This document shows positions 1-7,840 of a stretch of 64,000 nucleotides of DNA, in pieces. Position numbers and translations under genes: made by a program. The DNA is from Bacillota bacterium (lineage in GTDB: Bacteria; Bacillota; Clostridia; Oscillospirales; Acutalibacteraceae). The notes under the pieces are model-generated. The model ran no database searches and had not been told where the DNA came from. It saw only the letters and a program-made list of their open reading frames with translations. How positions within the stretch are numbered: position 1 is the stretch's first letter; each line of letters starts with the position of its first letter. The stretch lies in assembly GCA_023458755.1 (NCBI GenBank), contig JAEWYE010000051.1, positions 45,253-109,252 on the forward strand, in the 5' to 3' direction.

Positions 1-418
1 TAAATTTTGCGTCATACTCTTTGTGACACCGCTGGCAGTAGTTGCGGTGGACGGAGCCATGGAGTTCCAGCACGTTTTTGCTGCCTGCCATTTGGTGCAG
101 TCCGTCGATATTCTGCGTGATAACTGCTTTGCATTTGCCCGCTTGTTCCAGCTCGGCAAGCTTTTTGTGAGCCGCATTCGGTTTAGCGGAAAGGCAAATC
201 ATTTTTGCGCGGTAAAAATCAAAGAACTCCTGCGTATGCTTCACAAAAAAGGTATGGCTGAGCATGGTTTCCGGCGGATACTTGTAGGATTGATGATATA
301 AACCGTCCACACTTCGGAAATCGGGAATGCCACTCTCGGTGGAAACCCCCGCACCGCCAAAGAACACAATATTGCCGCTTTCCGAAATCAGCTTTTGCAG
401 CTGCTCAAGATTATCCAT
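1..418 (-). CDS. cobB: NAD-dependent protein deacylase, Sir2/CobB family (3' part outside window)
   Basis: This is the N-terminal 139 residues of a sirtuin; the gene runs off the left edge. Sirtuins remove acyl groups from lysines using NAD+ and release nicotinamide and O-acyl-ADP-ribose. Visible motifs are the NAD-binding GAGVSTESGIPDF (about residues 22-34), TQNIDGLH (101-108), the catalytic His in LHGS (about H120) and the first half of the zinc site, CQRC (C128/C131). The ATG is preceded by GAAGGGA with 9 nt spacing. The long plus-strand ORF over the same bases is a shadow of it. Whether it prefers acetyl or longer acyl groups cannot be told from this fragment. Confidence 0.93.
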   Translation of the reverse strand, partial: MDNLEQLQKLISESGNIVFFGGAGVSTESGIPDFRSVDGLYHQSYKYPPETMLSHTFFVKHTQEFFDFYRAKMICLSAKPNAAHKKLAELEQAGKCKAVITQNIDGLHQMAGSKNVLELHGSVHRNYCQRCHKEYDAKF

Positions 419-474
419 TTTGATCCATCCCTTCCATTATCATAGAAAGTTGATAGTAAGCTTTCATTTCTAAA

Positions 475-545
475 CAGTTATTGCACGCTAATAAGGGGGG
501 TGAGGGCGGCAAGGCCGCCCTTTTCGCTGCGCTAGGGCGAAGGTT
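475..545 (+). repeat. GC-rich intergenic repeat, copy A
   Basis: Member of a dispersed intergenic repeat family (copies at 2976-3030, 48191-48270 and 58592-58669). It keeps the GGGCGGC...GCCGCCC hairpin followed by TTTT and the trailing CGCTGCGCTAGGGCG segment. The first hairpin of the unit, GCGCGCTCCCGCGCGC in copy C, has decayed here. The rest of the 419-740 gap between the sirtuin gene and htpG shows no gene. Confidence 0.7.
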
Positions 546-690
546 GTCCTACGTAAGTAACAGATAAAAAACAATCTGTTCAAACTATCTCCGTAATCCT
601 GCTACACGCTGTTTAATACTAGTCTTCCCTAAAAATATGGACATGTGATAAAAGGTGCATTGGCAGAAACATAACAATCGTTTATAACGG

Positions 691-725
691 ATAAGCTCAC
701 AGATACGCAATATCCGTGAGCTTAT
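691..725 (-). terminator. hairpin at the 3' end of htpG
   Basis: A perfect 10-bp inverted repeat (ATAAGCTCAC / GTGAGCTTAT) lies 16 bases past the htpG stop. On the plus strand it is followed by TTTTAT; on the minus strand the T tract is poor. It may be a weak or 3'-protecting terminator for htpG. Confidence 0.5.
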
Positions 726-740
726 TTTATACAGCTTGTA

Positions 741-2624
741 CTATTTCGTCATTAAATTACAAATTTGGTTGGAAAATGCCACCGGATCTTCAATGGCAAC
801 GCCTTCAATTAAGAGTGCCTGTGTATAAAGTAATTCCGCATATTCTTTTAGCTTGTCTTTATCGTTTTGATACAGTTCGCCAAGCGTTTTGAAAATTGGA
901 TGGTTGGCATTGATTTCAAGTACGCGCTCCGCCTTTACCTTTTGGTCGGTCGGCATGGCATTGAGTACTTTTTCCATCTCAATGGTAATAGCTCCTTCGG
1001 TGGAAAGGCATACCGGATGGCTCTTGAGCCTTTGTGAAAGGATAACCTGCTTTACTTTGCCGTTTAAACTGTCACGGATGAAGGAAAGTAAATCTTTGTT
1101 TTCTTCTACCTGCTTTTCGGCGGCCTTCTTTTCCTCTTCCGTTTCCAAGCCTAAATCATCGGAAGAAATGTTCTTAAATTCCTTATCGTCATACTTCATC
1201 AGGATGCGCATGGCGAACTCATCCACATTATCGGTAAGATAGAGCATTTCAAAGCCCTTATCTTTGAGCAGTTCCGTTTGCGGAAGCTGTTCAATATGAG
1301 CAACATCGTCGCCGCAGGCATAATAAATATTCTTTTGGTCTTCTTTCATGCGGCTGACATATTCTTTGAGCGTAACCATCTTTTTCTCGCTGGACGAGTA
1401 AAACAGCAGTAAATCCTGCAGCAGCTCTTTGTGCATACCGTAATCGGCATAAACGCCGTATTTAAGCTGCAAGCCGAAATTCTGGAAGAACTTTTCGTAC
1501 TCCTCGCGCTCGCTCAGCAGCATGGATTCCAGTTCAGATTTGATTTTTTTCTCCAAACGGGAAGCGATGATTTTCAGTTGGCGGTCATGCTGGAGCATTT
1601 CGCGGGAGATGTTCAGCGACAAGTCCTGACTGTCCACAAGACCGCGCACAAAGCTGAAATGGTCAGGCAGCAAGTCGGGGCACTTTTCCATAATCATGAC
1701 GCCGTTTGAATAAAGCTGTAAGCCTTTTTCATACTCGCGGGTATAAAAGTCCATCGGCGCTTTTGCCGGAATGAACAGAAGGGCGTTGTAAGTAGCGGTA
1801 CCCTCCGTATAGCTGTGAATGACTTTTGCCGGGTTCTGGTAATCGTAGAACTTCTCTTTATAAAAATTGTTGTATTCTTCTTCGGTAATCTCGTTTTTAT
1901 TTTTGCGCCAAATCGGAACCATACTGTTCAAGGTTTCCGTTTCGGTGTAGGTTTCGTATTCGTCCTTGCTGCCCTCTTTTAAGCGGCTCTTTTCCACATC
2001 CATTTTGATGGGATAACGAATGTAATCGGAATATTTTTTCACGATGCTCTTGATGCGGTAGGCATCCAGATATTCGTCGTAGTCCTCTTCCTCGGTCTTC
2101 GGTTTGATATTTAAAACGATAACAGAGCCGTGGCTTTCTTTTTCACAAGGGGTAATGGTGTAGCCCTCCGCTCCCTTTGACTTCCACTCATACGCTTCGT
2201 CGCTGCCGTACGCGCGGCTTTTTACCGTAACGCACTCACTGACCATAAACGCGGAATAGAAACCGACACCGAACTGGCCGATGATGTCGATATCTTCTTT
2301 TGCTTCGTTCTCTTGTTTAAAGTTCAGCGAGCCGCTTTTTGCGATAACACCCAGATTATTTTCCAGCTCGTCCTTCGTCATGCCACAGCCGTTATCGGTA
2401 ATCGTGATGGTGCGGTTTGCTTTGTCGAGTTCAATGCTGATGTAAAAATCGTCGCGGCTCAAACCGGTATCGCCGGCGTTCAGCGTTTGATAATAGAGCT
2501 TGTCAATTGCGTCGCTCGCGTTGGAAATAAGTTCACGCAGAAAAATCTCATGATGAGTATAGATAGAATTAATCATTAAATCCAGCAGGCGCTTGGATTC
2601 CGCCTTAAACTGCTTCATAGCCAT
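741..2624 (-). CDS. htpG: Molecular chaperone HtpG (Hsp90)
   Basis: Cytosolic Hsp90 chaperone of 627 residues, an ATP-driven dimer that remodels client proteins. The N-terminal GHKL ATPase domain is clear: ELISNASDAIDKL (helix carrying the Mg-coordinating Asn), DNGCGM, and the lid-region GQFGVGFYSAFM. The middle domain has the LNISREMLQ motif and the C-terminal dimerisation domain is full length. A longer ORF is open to 2669, but its extra codons run into the CIRCE operator. I place the start at ATG 2624, behind AGAGG with 9 nt spacing; an ATG two codons upstream is the alternative. The gene stands alone. The CIRCE site upstream predicts repression by HrcA, unlike B. subtilis, where htpG is not a CIRCE gene. 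Confidence 0.97.
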   Translation of the reverse strand: MAMKQFKAESKRLLDLMINSIYTHHEIFLRELISNASDAIDKLYYQTLNAGDTGLSRDDFYISIELDKANRTITITDNGCGMTKDELENNLGVIAKSGSLNFKQENEAKEDIDIIGQFGVGFYSAFMVSECVTVKSRAYGSDEAYEWKSKGAEGYTITPCEKESHGSVIVLNIKPKTEEEDYDEYLDAYRIKSIVKKYSDYIRYPIKMDVEKSRLKEGSKDEYETYTETETLNSMVPIWRKNKNEITEEEYNNFYKEKFYDYQNPAKVIHSYTEGTATYNALLFIPAKAPMDFYTREYEKGLQLYSNGVMIMEKCPDLLPDHFSFVRGLVDSQDLSLNISREMLQHDRQLKIIASRLEKKIKSELESMLLSEREEYEKFFQNFGLQLKYGVYADYGMHKELLQDLLLFYSSSEKKMVTLKEYVSRMKEDQKNIYYACGDDVAHIEQLPQTELLKDKGFEMLYLTDNVDEFAMRILMKYDDKEFKNISSDDLGLETEEEKKAAEKQVEENKDLLSFIRDSLNGKVKQVILSQRLKSHPVCLSTEGAITIEMEKVLNAMPTDQKVKAERVLEINANHPIFKTLGELYQNDKDKLKEYAELLYTQALLIEGVAIEDPVAFSNQICNLMTK

Positions 2625-2649
2625 GTTCATCAACCTCTGTTTTGTGTAT

Positions 2650-2676
2650 TTAGCACTCTCCAATATCAAGTGCTAA
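2650..2676. promoter_or_regulatory. CIRCE operator (HrcA binding site) upstream of htpG
   Basis: Read on the plus strand: TTAGCACTC, 9 bases, AAGTGCTAA. This matches the CIRCE consensus TTAGCACTC-N9-GAGTGCTAA with one change. It lies 26 bases upstream of the chosen htpG start and just downstream of a candidate promoter. HrcA is the known repressor of this element. Confidence 0.92.
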
Positions 2677-2681
2677 AAGAT

Positions 2682-2709
2682 ATGATAACGCATATCTGTC
2701 AAAAAAACA
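2682..2709 (-). promoter_or_regulatory. Candidate sigma-A promoter of htpG
   Basis: TTGTTT (2709-2704), 16 bp spacer, TATCAT (2687-2682). A TTGACA also occurs at 2702-2697 but at the wrong distance from TATCAT. The predicted start point falls at the edge of CIRCE, as expected for HrcA repression. Confidence 0.5.
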
Positions 2710-2759
2710 AGTATAAATTGTTAATTTTTTCTGTACAAAATGAAGACGGAATCTCTCTG

Positions 2760-2950
2760 TTACTGCGGTGACATCTCCCTTGCGAAAGGGAGATGGGGTG
2801 CGAAATCTTTCTGTTGCTACGATATCGTCAAAATTGCAGCAAATTTCACAAGGAACCCCTACGGCACTGCGGCGACATCATAGGAATACAAATCTCTCTT
2901 TGCTGCGGTCTTATCGCAATGATAGCTCTCTTAACAAGGGAGCTGAAGTA
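2760..2950. repeat. Degenerate imperfect repeats with CTCCCTT/AAGGGAG hairpins
   Basis: The htpG-to-3134 gap holds related low-grade segments: ATCTCCCTTGCGAAAGGGAGAT (a near-perfect hairpin at about 2772-2793) and AGCTCTCTTAACAAGGGAGCT (about 2924-2945), with repeated CTCTCT...TGCTGCGG-like stretches between. No coding gene is convincing here. Confidence 0.4.
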
Positions 2951-2975
2951 AGTGTTTTCCAAAAATATGAGCCAT

Positions 2976-3030
2976 AGGCGGCGCAGCCGCCCCCCTCCCC
3001 TTCTATGGTGCGCGGAAGCGCGCAACTGCT
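2976..3030 (-). repeat. GC-rich intergenic repeat, copy B (diverged)
   Basis: On the minus strand this reads GTTGCGCGCTTCCGCGCACC, a G-rich spacer, then GGGCGGCTGCGCCGCC. This is the same order of two hairpins as in copies C and D. It lacks the T tract and the trailing segment. Confidence 0.55.
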
Positions 3031-3078
3031 GTTTAGAGCTAAAATTACATTTCTTAATTTTTAATTATGTGTATCATC

Positions 3079-3106
3079 TTGACTATGTATTTAAAAACAA
3101 TATAAT
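3079..3106 (+). promoter_or_regulatory. Sigma-A promoter for the membrane protein at 3134
   Basis: TTGACT (3079-3084), 16 bp spacer, TATAAT (3101-3106), 27 bases before the TTG start. Close to consensus. Confidence 0.8.
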
Positions 3107-3133
3107 AGAATTATATGGAAAGAGGGTGTCGTT

Positions 3134-3892
3134 TTGGATAAAGTAAAAAAATTTGTGATTCTGCCCATTTCCCTGCTGCTTTTGGAACTTCTTTTACAGT
3201 TCAATATTACAAACATGAATTTGTGTCTTTATCTGTTTCAAGACCTGCAATTCAATTTTGGAAGGTTCATGCCTCGCATTTTACTGAGTTTTCTTGTGGT
3301 TCTACTCTTTGTTTGCAGCTTTACGGTATTGTTCCTTTGGGTATTTACCAATACTTCGCCAAAAATATTGCTGAACCCCTCAGCGGTAAAGGCGGCTATC
3401 CTTGCCTTTGCAATCAATTACCTTATTATTCTTTTGGTGGAACCCAAGCTCTATTCTTTGCTTTCCAATCTTTTTTACAGGGATGATACCGCACCGTGGT
3501 TATTTATTTTTTCTGTTTCGCTGATTATGACCCTTAAATCTTTTTTTGTAATTGCCATGATTCTTTGGCTTATTTTAAAACCCTTGCGCGGCAAATTTAA
3601 GTTCCGCACCAAAACATTTTTCATTGCGGCACTCGGGTGTGTGCTGCTCAATATGCTTTTTAATTATGCGAATTTTCAGATTACAAATGCTCTTCTTGCA
3701 AACTTGAAGCCTAATGCTGCCGAAAGCGGTACAATGAATTATTATTTGAATTTACTGGTATATACAGATAAATATAAAAACCTGCTGAAAATTGCAAACA
3801 CAATTGTTTATGTTATACAGGATATAATTGTACTGGCCTTTATCAATTCTTGTATAAAACACAAAGGAAAAGTTGAAATACAGAATGTATAA
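3134..3892 (+). CDS. Hypothetical six-helix membrane protein
   Basis: I do not recognise this 252-residue protein. It has about six hydrophobic segments (roughly residues 7-24, 46-70, 88-107, 122-147, 161-180 and 220-240), a short basic N-terminus (DKVKKF) and a basic tail, so it is an integral membrane protein. The start is TTG with AGAGGG 7 nt upstream, under its own near-consensus promoter. It ends in a strong bidirectional terminator shared with the convergent CDF exporter gene. It is monocistronic, flanked by repeat-rich DNA, and its codons are more AT-rich than the neighbours, so recent acquisition is possible. Function unknown. Confidence 0.8.
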   Translation: MDKVKKFVILPISLLLLELLLQFNITNMNLCLYLFQDLQFNFGRFMPRILLSFLVVLLFVCSFTVLFLWVFTNTSPKILLNPSAVKAAILAFAINYLIILLVEPKLYSLLSNLFYRDDTAPWLFIFSVSLIMTLKSFFVIAMILWLILKPLRGKFKFRTKTFFIAALGCVLLNMLFNYANFQITNALLANLKPNAAESGTMNYYLNLLVYTDKYKNLLKIANTIVYVIQDIIVLAFINSCIKHKGKVEIQNV

Positions 3893-3918
3893 TATTTGGC
3901 ATTATAGTACACATTGTA

Positions 3919-3959
3919 AAATATCCGTACAACCTAGTCCTTGGGCTGTACGGATATTT
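3919..3959. terminator. Bidirectional terminator between membrane protein and CDF gene
   Basis: AAATATCCGTACA (3919-3931) pairs with TGTACGGATATTT (3947-3959), a perfect 13-bp stem. The T run follows on the plus strand, and AAAA before the stem gives T's on the minus strand. It serves both convergent genes. Confidence 0.9.
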
Positions 3960-3968
3960 TTTACTATC

Positions 3969-5159
3969 TTATTTTGTTGCTTCCCCATGCCTTGGAACAT
4001 AGTCGTGGTCAACGGTAATGACCGCGTGATAGGTTTCGTCTATCTCGTGGATTTTATCGGTAATCATGGCAGTGAGCTGATCGTCATTCCATTGGAAACA
4101 AAACGGAACCAGCACGTCAAAAATCAAATTGGAATGGCTGGTGCCCCATACAACGCGAAAATCATGGATACCGATTTGAGGCGACAGCTCGTGCAGCACC
4201 TGCACGGTTTTTATTTTCAGTTCGTTTGTTTTTGCGTCATCCGTTACAATCGGGTCAAGGTGAATGACCATATGGATATTCATATCCTTTAAAAAGTCAC
4301 GTTCAATATTGTCAATAATATCGTGACTGATCATGATATCCCGTGAAGCGGGCACCTCACAGTGTACGGAGGCAAAGCAGCGCCCCGAACCGTAATTGTG
4401 GACGCTCAGGTCGTGCATGCCCATAATACCGTCGTAAGCCATGATTTTTTCATAAATACTGTCCACCAGTTCCGTTGACGGAGCCATGCCAAGCAGCGGG
4501 TCTGTCGTTTCCTTCACCAGCTTAATACCCGTAAGCAAAATGAACACTGCGACCAGAACACCCATATAGCCGTCTAAATTAAAGCCGGTAAATCGTGTAA
4601 TGAGCGTGCCGATTAAAACCGCGCTGGTTGCGCACACGTCGTTCAAGCTGTCCGTAGAGGTGGCCAATAGCGTTGTGGACGAAATCGTCTTGCTCATTTT
4701 CCGGTAGAACAGGCACTGCCATACTTTTATCAAAATCGAAATAATCAGCACCGCAATCATCACAAGGCTGAATTCCGACGCTTCCGGACTGATAATTTTT
4801 TCGATGGAGGTCTTGCCTAACTGCAAACCTAAAACCAGAATAACGAAGGAAACAATCAAGCCCGAAATATATTCCATACGCGCGTGACCGTAAGGATGCT
4901 CCTCATCCGCCGGTTTGCCGGAAATCTTAAAGCCGATCAGCGTAACCACCGAGGAACCGGAATCCGATAGGTTGTTTACGGCATCCGCCGTAATGGCGAT
5001 GCTGTGAAAAAGCGTACCGGCAATTATTTTTATGACAAAAAGCAGAAAATTCGTTATGATACCTACGATTCCGGAAAGCTTTCCGTACCGTTCCCGTACC
5101 GCAAAATTCGATGTGTTTTTATAGTCTTTAATAAATAACCGAACCAATAGTCTTGTCAA
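3969..5159 (-). CDS. Cation diffusion facilitator (CDF) metal exporter
   Basis: 396-residue CDF-family transporter that exports divalent metals (Zn, Fe, Mn or Co) in exchange for protons. Six transmembrane helices precede a C-terminal cytosolic domain. ITADAVNNLSDSGSS carries the metal-site Asp residues of helix 2, and HPYGHARMEY is the conserved loop. The C-terminal part has the CDF cytoplasmic fold with several His residues (MHDLSVHNYG, HCEVPA). The ORF is open to 5273, but that would overlap the fumarase gene. I choose TTG 5159 because AGAGGG sits 6 nt upstream. It follows the fumarase gene by 28 bases and may be co-transcribed. The metal cannot be assigned from sequence alone. Confidence 0.9.
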   Translation of the reverse strand: MTRLLVRLFIKDYKNTSNFAVRERYGKLSGIVGIITNFLLFVIKIIAGTLFHSIAITADAVNNLSDSGSSVVTLIGFKISGKPADEEHPYGHARMEYISGLIVSFVILVLGLQLGKTSIEKIISPEASEFSLVMIAVLIISILIKVWQCLFYRKMSKTISSTTLLATSTDSLNDVCATSAVLIGTLITRFTGFNLDGYMGVLVAVFILLTGIKLVKETTDPLLGMAPSTELVDSIYEKIMAYDGIMGMHDLSVHNYGSGRCFASVHCEVPASRDIMISHDIIDNIERDFLKDMNIHMVIHLDPIVTDDAKTNELKIKTVQVLHELSPQIGIHDFRVVWGTSHSNLIFDVLVPFCFQWNDDQLTAMITDKIHEIDETYHAVITVDHDYVPRHGEATK

Positions 5160-5187
5160 AAGAATCCCTCTAATCTTACAAAACAAA

Positions 5188-5742
5188 TTATTTCGTTTCC
5201 ATGCTCTTATTCGTCTGATGGAACAAGCTGTTTCCTTCACAGTCAATCGCGACAAAAAGAGGAAAGTTTTCAATTTTCAGTTTCTTTATGGACTCACAGC
5301 CCAAATCTTCAAATGCGATTACTTCGAGCGATTTTACACACTTTGCGGCAAGTGCTCCGGCTCCGCCTATGGCACAAAGGTAAACGGCATGATTGCGGCG
5401 GATTGCCTGTACCACTTCTTCGGAACGTTCTCCCTTGCCAATCATACACTTTAATCCCAAATCGAGCAGACGGGGAGCAAAAACATCCATTCTGCCGGAT
5501 GTTGTAGGGCCGCAGGCTCCAATCGGCAGATTTGCGGGAGCGGGAGTCGGCCCCGCATAATAAATCGTGGCGTTTTCCATTGGAAACGGCAATGGGCTAC
5601 CGCTGTCCAGCAAGCTGAAAAGGCGTTTGTGTGCCGCATCGCGCGCCGTATAAATTGTGCCGGAAAGCAAAATCTTATCGCCCGCACGCAGTTTTTTCGC
5701 CGCTTCGGCAATATTTTGGGTGTCAACGCAAATCCGCTCCAT
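5188..5742 (-). CDS. Class I fumarase, beta (C-terminal) subunit, without alpha partner nearby
   Basis: 184 residues matching the C-terminal half of iron-sulphur fumarases and tartrate dehydratases. In two-subunit enzymes this chain pairs with an alpha chain carrying the 4Fe-4S cluster to interconvert fumarate and malate. Visible marks are GDKILLSGTIYTARDAAHKR near residue 20, the GPTTSGRMD substrate loop and a GKGERSEEV segment. ATG start with AAAGGA 11 nt upstream. The alpha gene, usually immediately upstream, is not present; the next gene upstream is a divergent HAD phosphatase. Either alpha is encoded elsewhere or this is an orphan. L-tartrate dehydratase beta is an alternative. Confidence 0.88.
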   Translation of the reverse strand: MERICVDTQNIAEAAKKLRAGDKILLSGTIYTARDAAHKRLFSLLDSGSPLPFPMENATIYYAGPTPAPANLPIGACGPTTSGRMDVFAPRLLDLGLKCMIGKGERSEEVVQAIRRNHAVYLCAIGGAGALAAKCVKSLEVIAFEDLGCESIKKLKIENFPLFVAIDCEGNSLFHQTNKSMETK

Positions 5743-5920
5743 TGTAATTTTTATCCTTTCACCGCGATTGATAATTCCTTTGATTATAGCATCCAGCTAC
5801 TGCCAATTCAAGAAGAATCTTGTTTTTATAAAAATCTTTTCTTATTCATTGTCGCGTTATACAATTTTATAAAGCAAAATATGTAATTCTTATACAAAAG
5901 GGAGTTTTTCAAAAGCAGTC

Positions 5921-5948
5921 TTTTCATTTGCAGAAAAGGCGGTATAAT
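5921..5948 (+). promoter_or_regulatory. Candidate promoter of the HAD phosphatase gene
   Basis: TTTTCA (5921-5926), 16 bp, TATAAT (5943-5948). The -35 is weak and the -10 is perfect. It lies in the 5743-6009 divergent gap, which holds nothing else I can name. Confidence 0.45.
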
Positions 5949-6009
5949 TATCTTATCTTAATATAATAAAATACGCCATACAGAACGCAAATGGAAAGGG
6001 AACGCATCT

Positions 6010-6651
6010 ATGAAACAATCAAGTAAGATCGTTGTATTTGATTTAGACGGAACGCTCAACCGCACGGAGCTTTTCAGCGTAGGTGTCCACAGAATGGTGC
6101 AAACCGAGTTTGGCTGGCCTGCTCAAAGTCCTGAGCAAATCATCTCAATTTTTGGCGCACCGGCAAGCGAATATATTGAAAGCCTTTTGCCCGGAGCCGA
6201 TGATGACACCAAACAAAGATACTTAAAGCGTGTTTCCGAGGCAGAGCGCGACAGTCTGGACCTTGCGGCTGCTTATGAAGGCTGCAGTGAAATGATGGAC
6301 AAACTGCACGCCGACGGCTGCAAAACTGCCGTTTGTTCCAACAGCTCTTTTCGTTATATCACTTCTGTGCTTAATGCGATTAAGCTGGCTGACAAAATCG
6401 ACTATATTCAGCCTTTGGAAACCGGCATGACAACAAAGGGGCAAAGTCTGCATGCTTTGCTTGCCAAAACAGCCTGCGTCGGCGCGGTAATGGTCGGCGA
6501 CACCGTATATGACCGAAAGGCCGCGGATGACAATCAAATTCCGTTTATCGGATGCCGCTACGGCTACCGTCCGCATGAAATGAAGGATGTTACGTATGCG
6601 GTGGACAAACCGCTGGATATTCCCGAACTGGTCAAAACTCTTATCGGATAA
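6010..6651 (+). CDS. HAD-superfamily phosphatase, phosphoglycolate-phosphatase-like
   Basis: 213-residue haloacid dehalogenase-type hydrolase. Motif I is DLDGTLNRTE (nucleophile and acid Asp, residues about 11-13). An alpha-helical C1 cap follows, then motif II with VCSNSS, motif III Lys near residue 140 and motif IV GDTVYDRKAADD. It hydrolyses small phosphate esters; the PGP/PgmB subgroup is likely but the substrate cannot be fixed. ATG start with AAAGGG 11 nt upstream. Monocistronic, on the minority strand, ending in a strong terminator shared with corA. Confidence 0.88.
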   Translation: MKQSSKIVVFDLDGTLNRTELFSVGVHRMVQTEFGWPAQSPEQIISIFGAPASEYIESLLPGADDDTKQRYLKRVSEAERDSLDLAAAYEGCSEMMDKLHADGCKTAVCSNSSFRYITSVLNAIKLADKIDYIQPLETGMTTKGQSLHALLAKTACVGAVMVGDTVYDRKAADDNQIPFIGCRYGYRPHEMKDVTYAVDKPLDIPELVKTLIG

Positions 6652-6672
6652 TATAGAGAGTTACACGTAAAG

Positions 6673-6720
6673 AAACGAAGGGCATAAAGAACCACTCTGG
6701 GTTCCCTATGCCCTTCGTTT
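6673..6720. terminator. Bidirectional terminator between HAD gene and corA
   Basis: AAACGAAGGGCAT (6673-6685) pairs perfectly with ATGCCCTTCGTTT (6708-6720), with an inner GAACC/GGTTC stem. T's follow on both strands. Confidence 0.9.
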
Positions 6721-6750
6721 TGCATTTCCAAAAGAAAGTACCATCTTTTA

Positions 6751-7674
6751 TTATAACATGTTCTTTTTGTGCAGCACATAAGCGGCGATTCCCATGCAGG
6801 CAAGTGCGGAGCCAACAGGAAACCAGAAATTTGCAAACGGGATTCCGGAAACGTTCATGCCGTACATGCTGGAAATAACAGTCGGAATGGAAATAATCAA
6901 AGTAATAGAAGCCAGCACCTTCATGACCATGTTTAAGTTATTGGAAATAACCGAAGCAAAAGCGTCCATGGTACCGGAAAGAATGTTAAGGTGAATATTG
7001 GACATTTCAATAGCCTGCTTAACCTCAATCAGTACGTCTTCCAGCAAGTCCTGATCTTCCTCATATAATTTAAGTGTGCGGCCGCGCATGATTTTTTCAA
7101 GTGTAATTTCATTTGCTTTAAGCGAAGATGAAAAATAGACCAAGGATTTTTGTATATCCAAAAGCTGTATCAGTTCGCTGTTTTTCATGGACTTACGCAG
7201 TTCTTTTTCCACGAAATTACTGATTTTATCAATCTGCTTTAAATACTGCAAATACCGTGTGGCAATGCGCAGCATAAGATACAGAACAAAACGTGTTTTC
7301 AAATTTGTCTGAACGCCTTTGACCATTCCCTGCGCAAACTCTTCTAAAATGGGATTTTCACGAATGGAAACCGTTATCACGTTTTTCTCGGTTAAAATAA
7401 TGCCAAGCGGCATGGTGGAATAAGTAAAGTTTTTGCCAGATCGTTCTACGATAGGCATATCAACAATGACCAGCGTGTTGCCGTCTTCGTTGTCAATATG
7501 GGAGGATTCCTCCTCATCCATTGCGGCGCGAAAAAAATCCGGTTCAATTCCGAAATTCGTAATCAGGCTGTTAATTTCATGATCCTCCGGCGAAATGCAG
7601 TTGATCCAACATCCCGGTTCACATGCCTGAATAGGAGAAATCAAACCGTCCATGGTTTTGTAATAGGATATCAT
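6751..7674 (-). CDS. corA: CorA-family magnesium (divalent cation) channel
   Basis: 307-residue CorA-type channel. The large acidic N-terminal cytoplasmic domain is followed by a long helix, then two C-terminal transmembrane segments with the signature SMYGMN between them and a short basic tail (HKKNML). It forms pentamers that admit Mg2+ down the membrane potential. The ORF is open to ATG 7683, which directly abuts GGGAG. ATG 7674, with 9 nt spacing, is the better start. The gene is preceded by a leader ORF with its own strong ribosome site, a hairpin and a promoter, so expression is probably controlled in the leader. Confidence 0.93.
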   Translation of the reverse strand: MISYYKTMDGLISPIQACEPGCWINCISPEDHEINSLITNFGIEPDFFRAAMDEEESSHIDNEDGNTLVIVDMPIVERSGKNFTYSTMPLGIILTEKNVITVSIRENPILEEFAQGMVKGVQTNLKTRFVLYLMLRIATRYLQYLKQIDKISNFVEKELRKSMKNSELIQLLDIQKSLVYFSSSLKANEITLEKIMRGRTLKLYEEDQDLLEDVLIEVKQAIEMSNIHLNILSGTMDAFASVISNNLNMVMKVLASITLIISIPTVISSMYGMNVSGIPFANFWFPVGSALACMGIAAYVLHKKNML

Positions 7675-7695
7675 TACGCTCATCTCCCAACAATA

Positions 7696-7770
7696 TTAAG
7701 CGCAATGAAAAAACAGCATTGCGCTCCTGTGCAATCTACTTCGATAATCTCCCAAAGGGTCAGGTTTCAC
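7696..7770 (-). CDS. Candidate 24-residue leader peptide of corA, beginning M-K-P-D-P
   Basis: GTG start at 7770 behind a near-perfect AGGAGG with 7 nt spacing, stop at 7696, 21 bases before the corA start. The peptide begins MKPDPLGDYRSRL and ends LFFHCA. The opening resembles the MgtL leader peptide of enterobacterial mgtA (MEPDP...). There, acidic-proline residues near the N-terminus are known to destabilise ribosomes at low Mg2+ and raise expression of the Mg2+ transporter downstream. Here the downstream gene is also a Mg2+ transporter. The last codons form a 9-bp hairpin, so ribosome position would decide whether it folds. Too short for routine gene calling; the similarity is recalled, not computed. 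Confidence 0.7.
   Translation of the reverse strand: MKPDPLGDYRSRLHRSAMLFFHCA
7699..7725 (-). promoter_or_regulatory. Hairpin inside the corA leader ORF
   Basis: AGCGCAATG (7725-7717) pairs perfectly with CATTGCGCT (7707-7699) around a loop containing TTTTTT. It covers the last nine codons of the leader ORF and sits just before the corA ribosome site GGGAG (7688-7684). Confidence 0.8.
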
Positions 7771-7840
7771 AATGCCACCTCCTAATAGTATAGACCGTTT
7801 CAGACATTTTCAGTCTGCTGTATCTTTTATTCCATCAGTT

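Noticed and set aside
889..1709. Plus-strand ORFs inside htpG
   Set aside because: They are complementary shadows of a clear Hsp90 gene, with no ribosome sites and no recognisable protein.
2768..3146. Short plus-strand ORFs in the htpG-to-membrane-protein gap
   Set aside because: They run through imperfect repeats and GC hairpins and resemble no protein.
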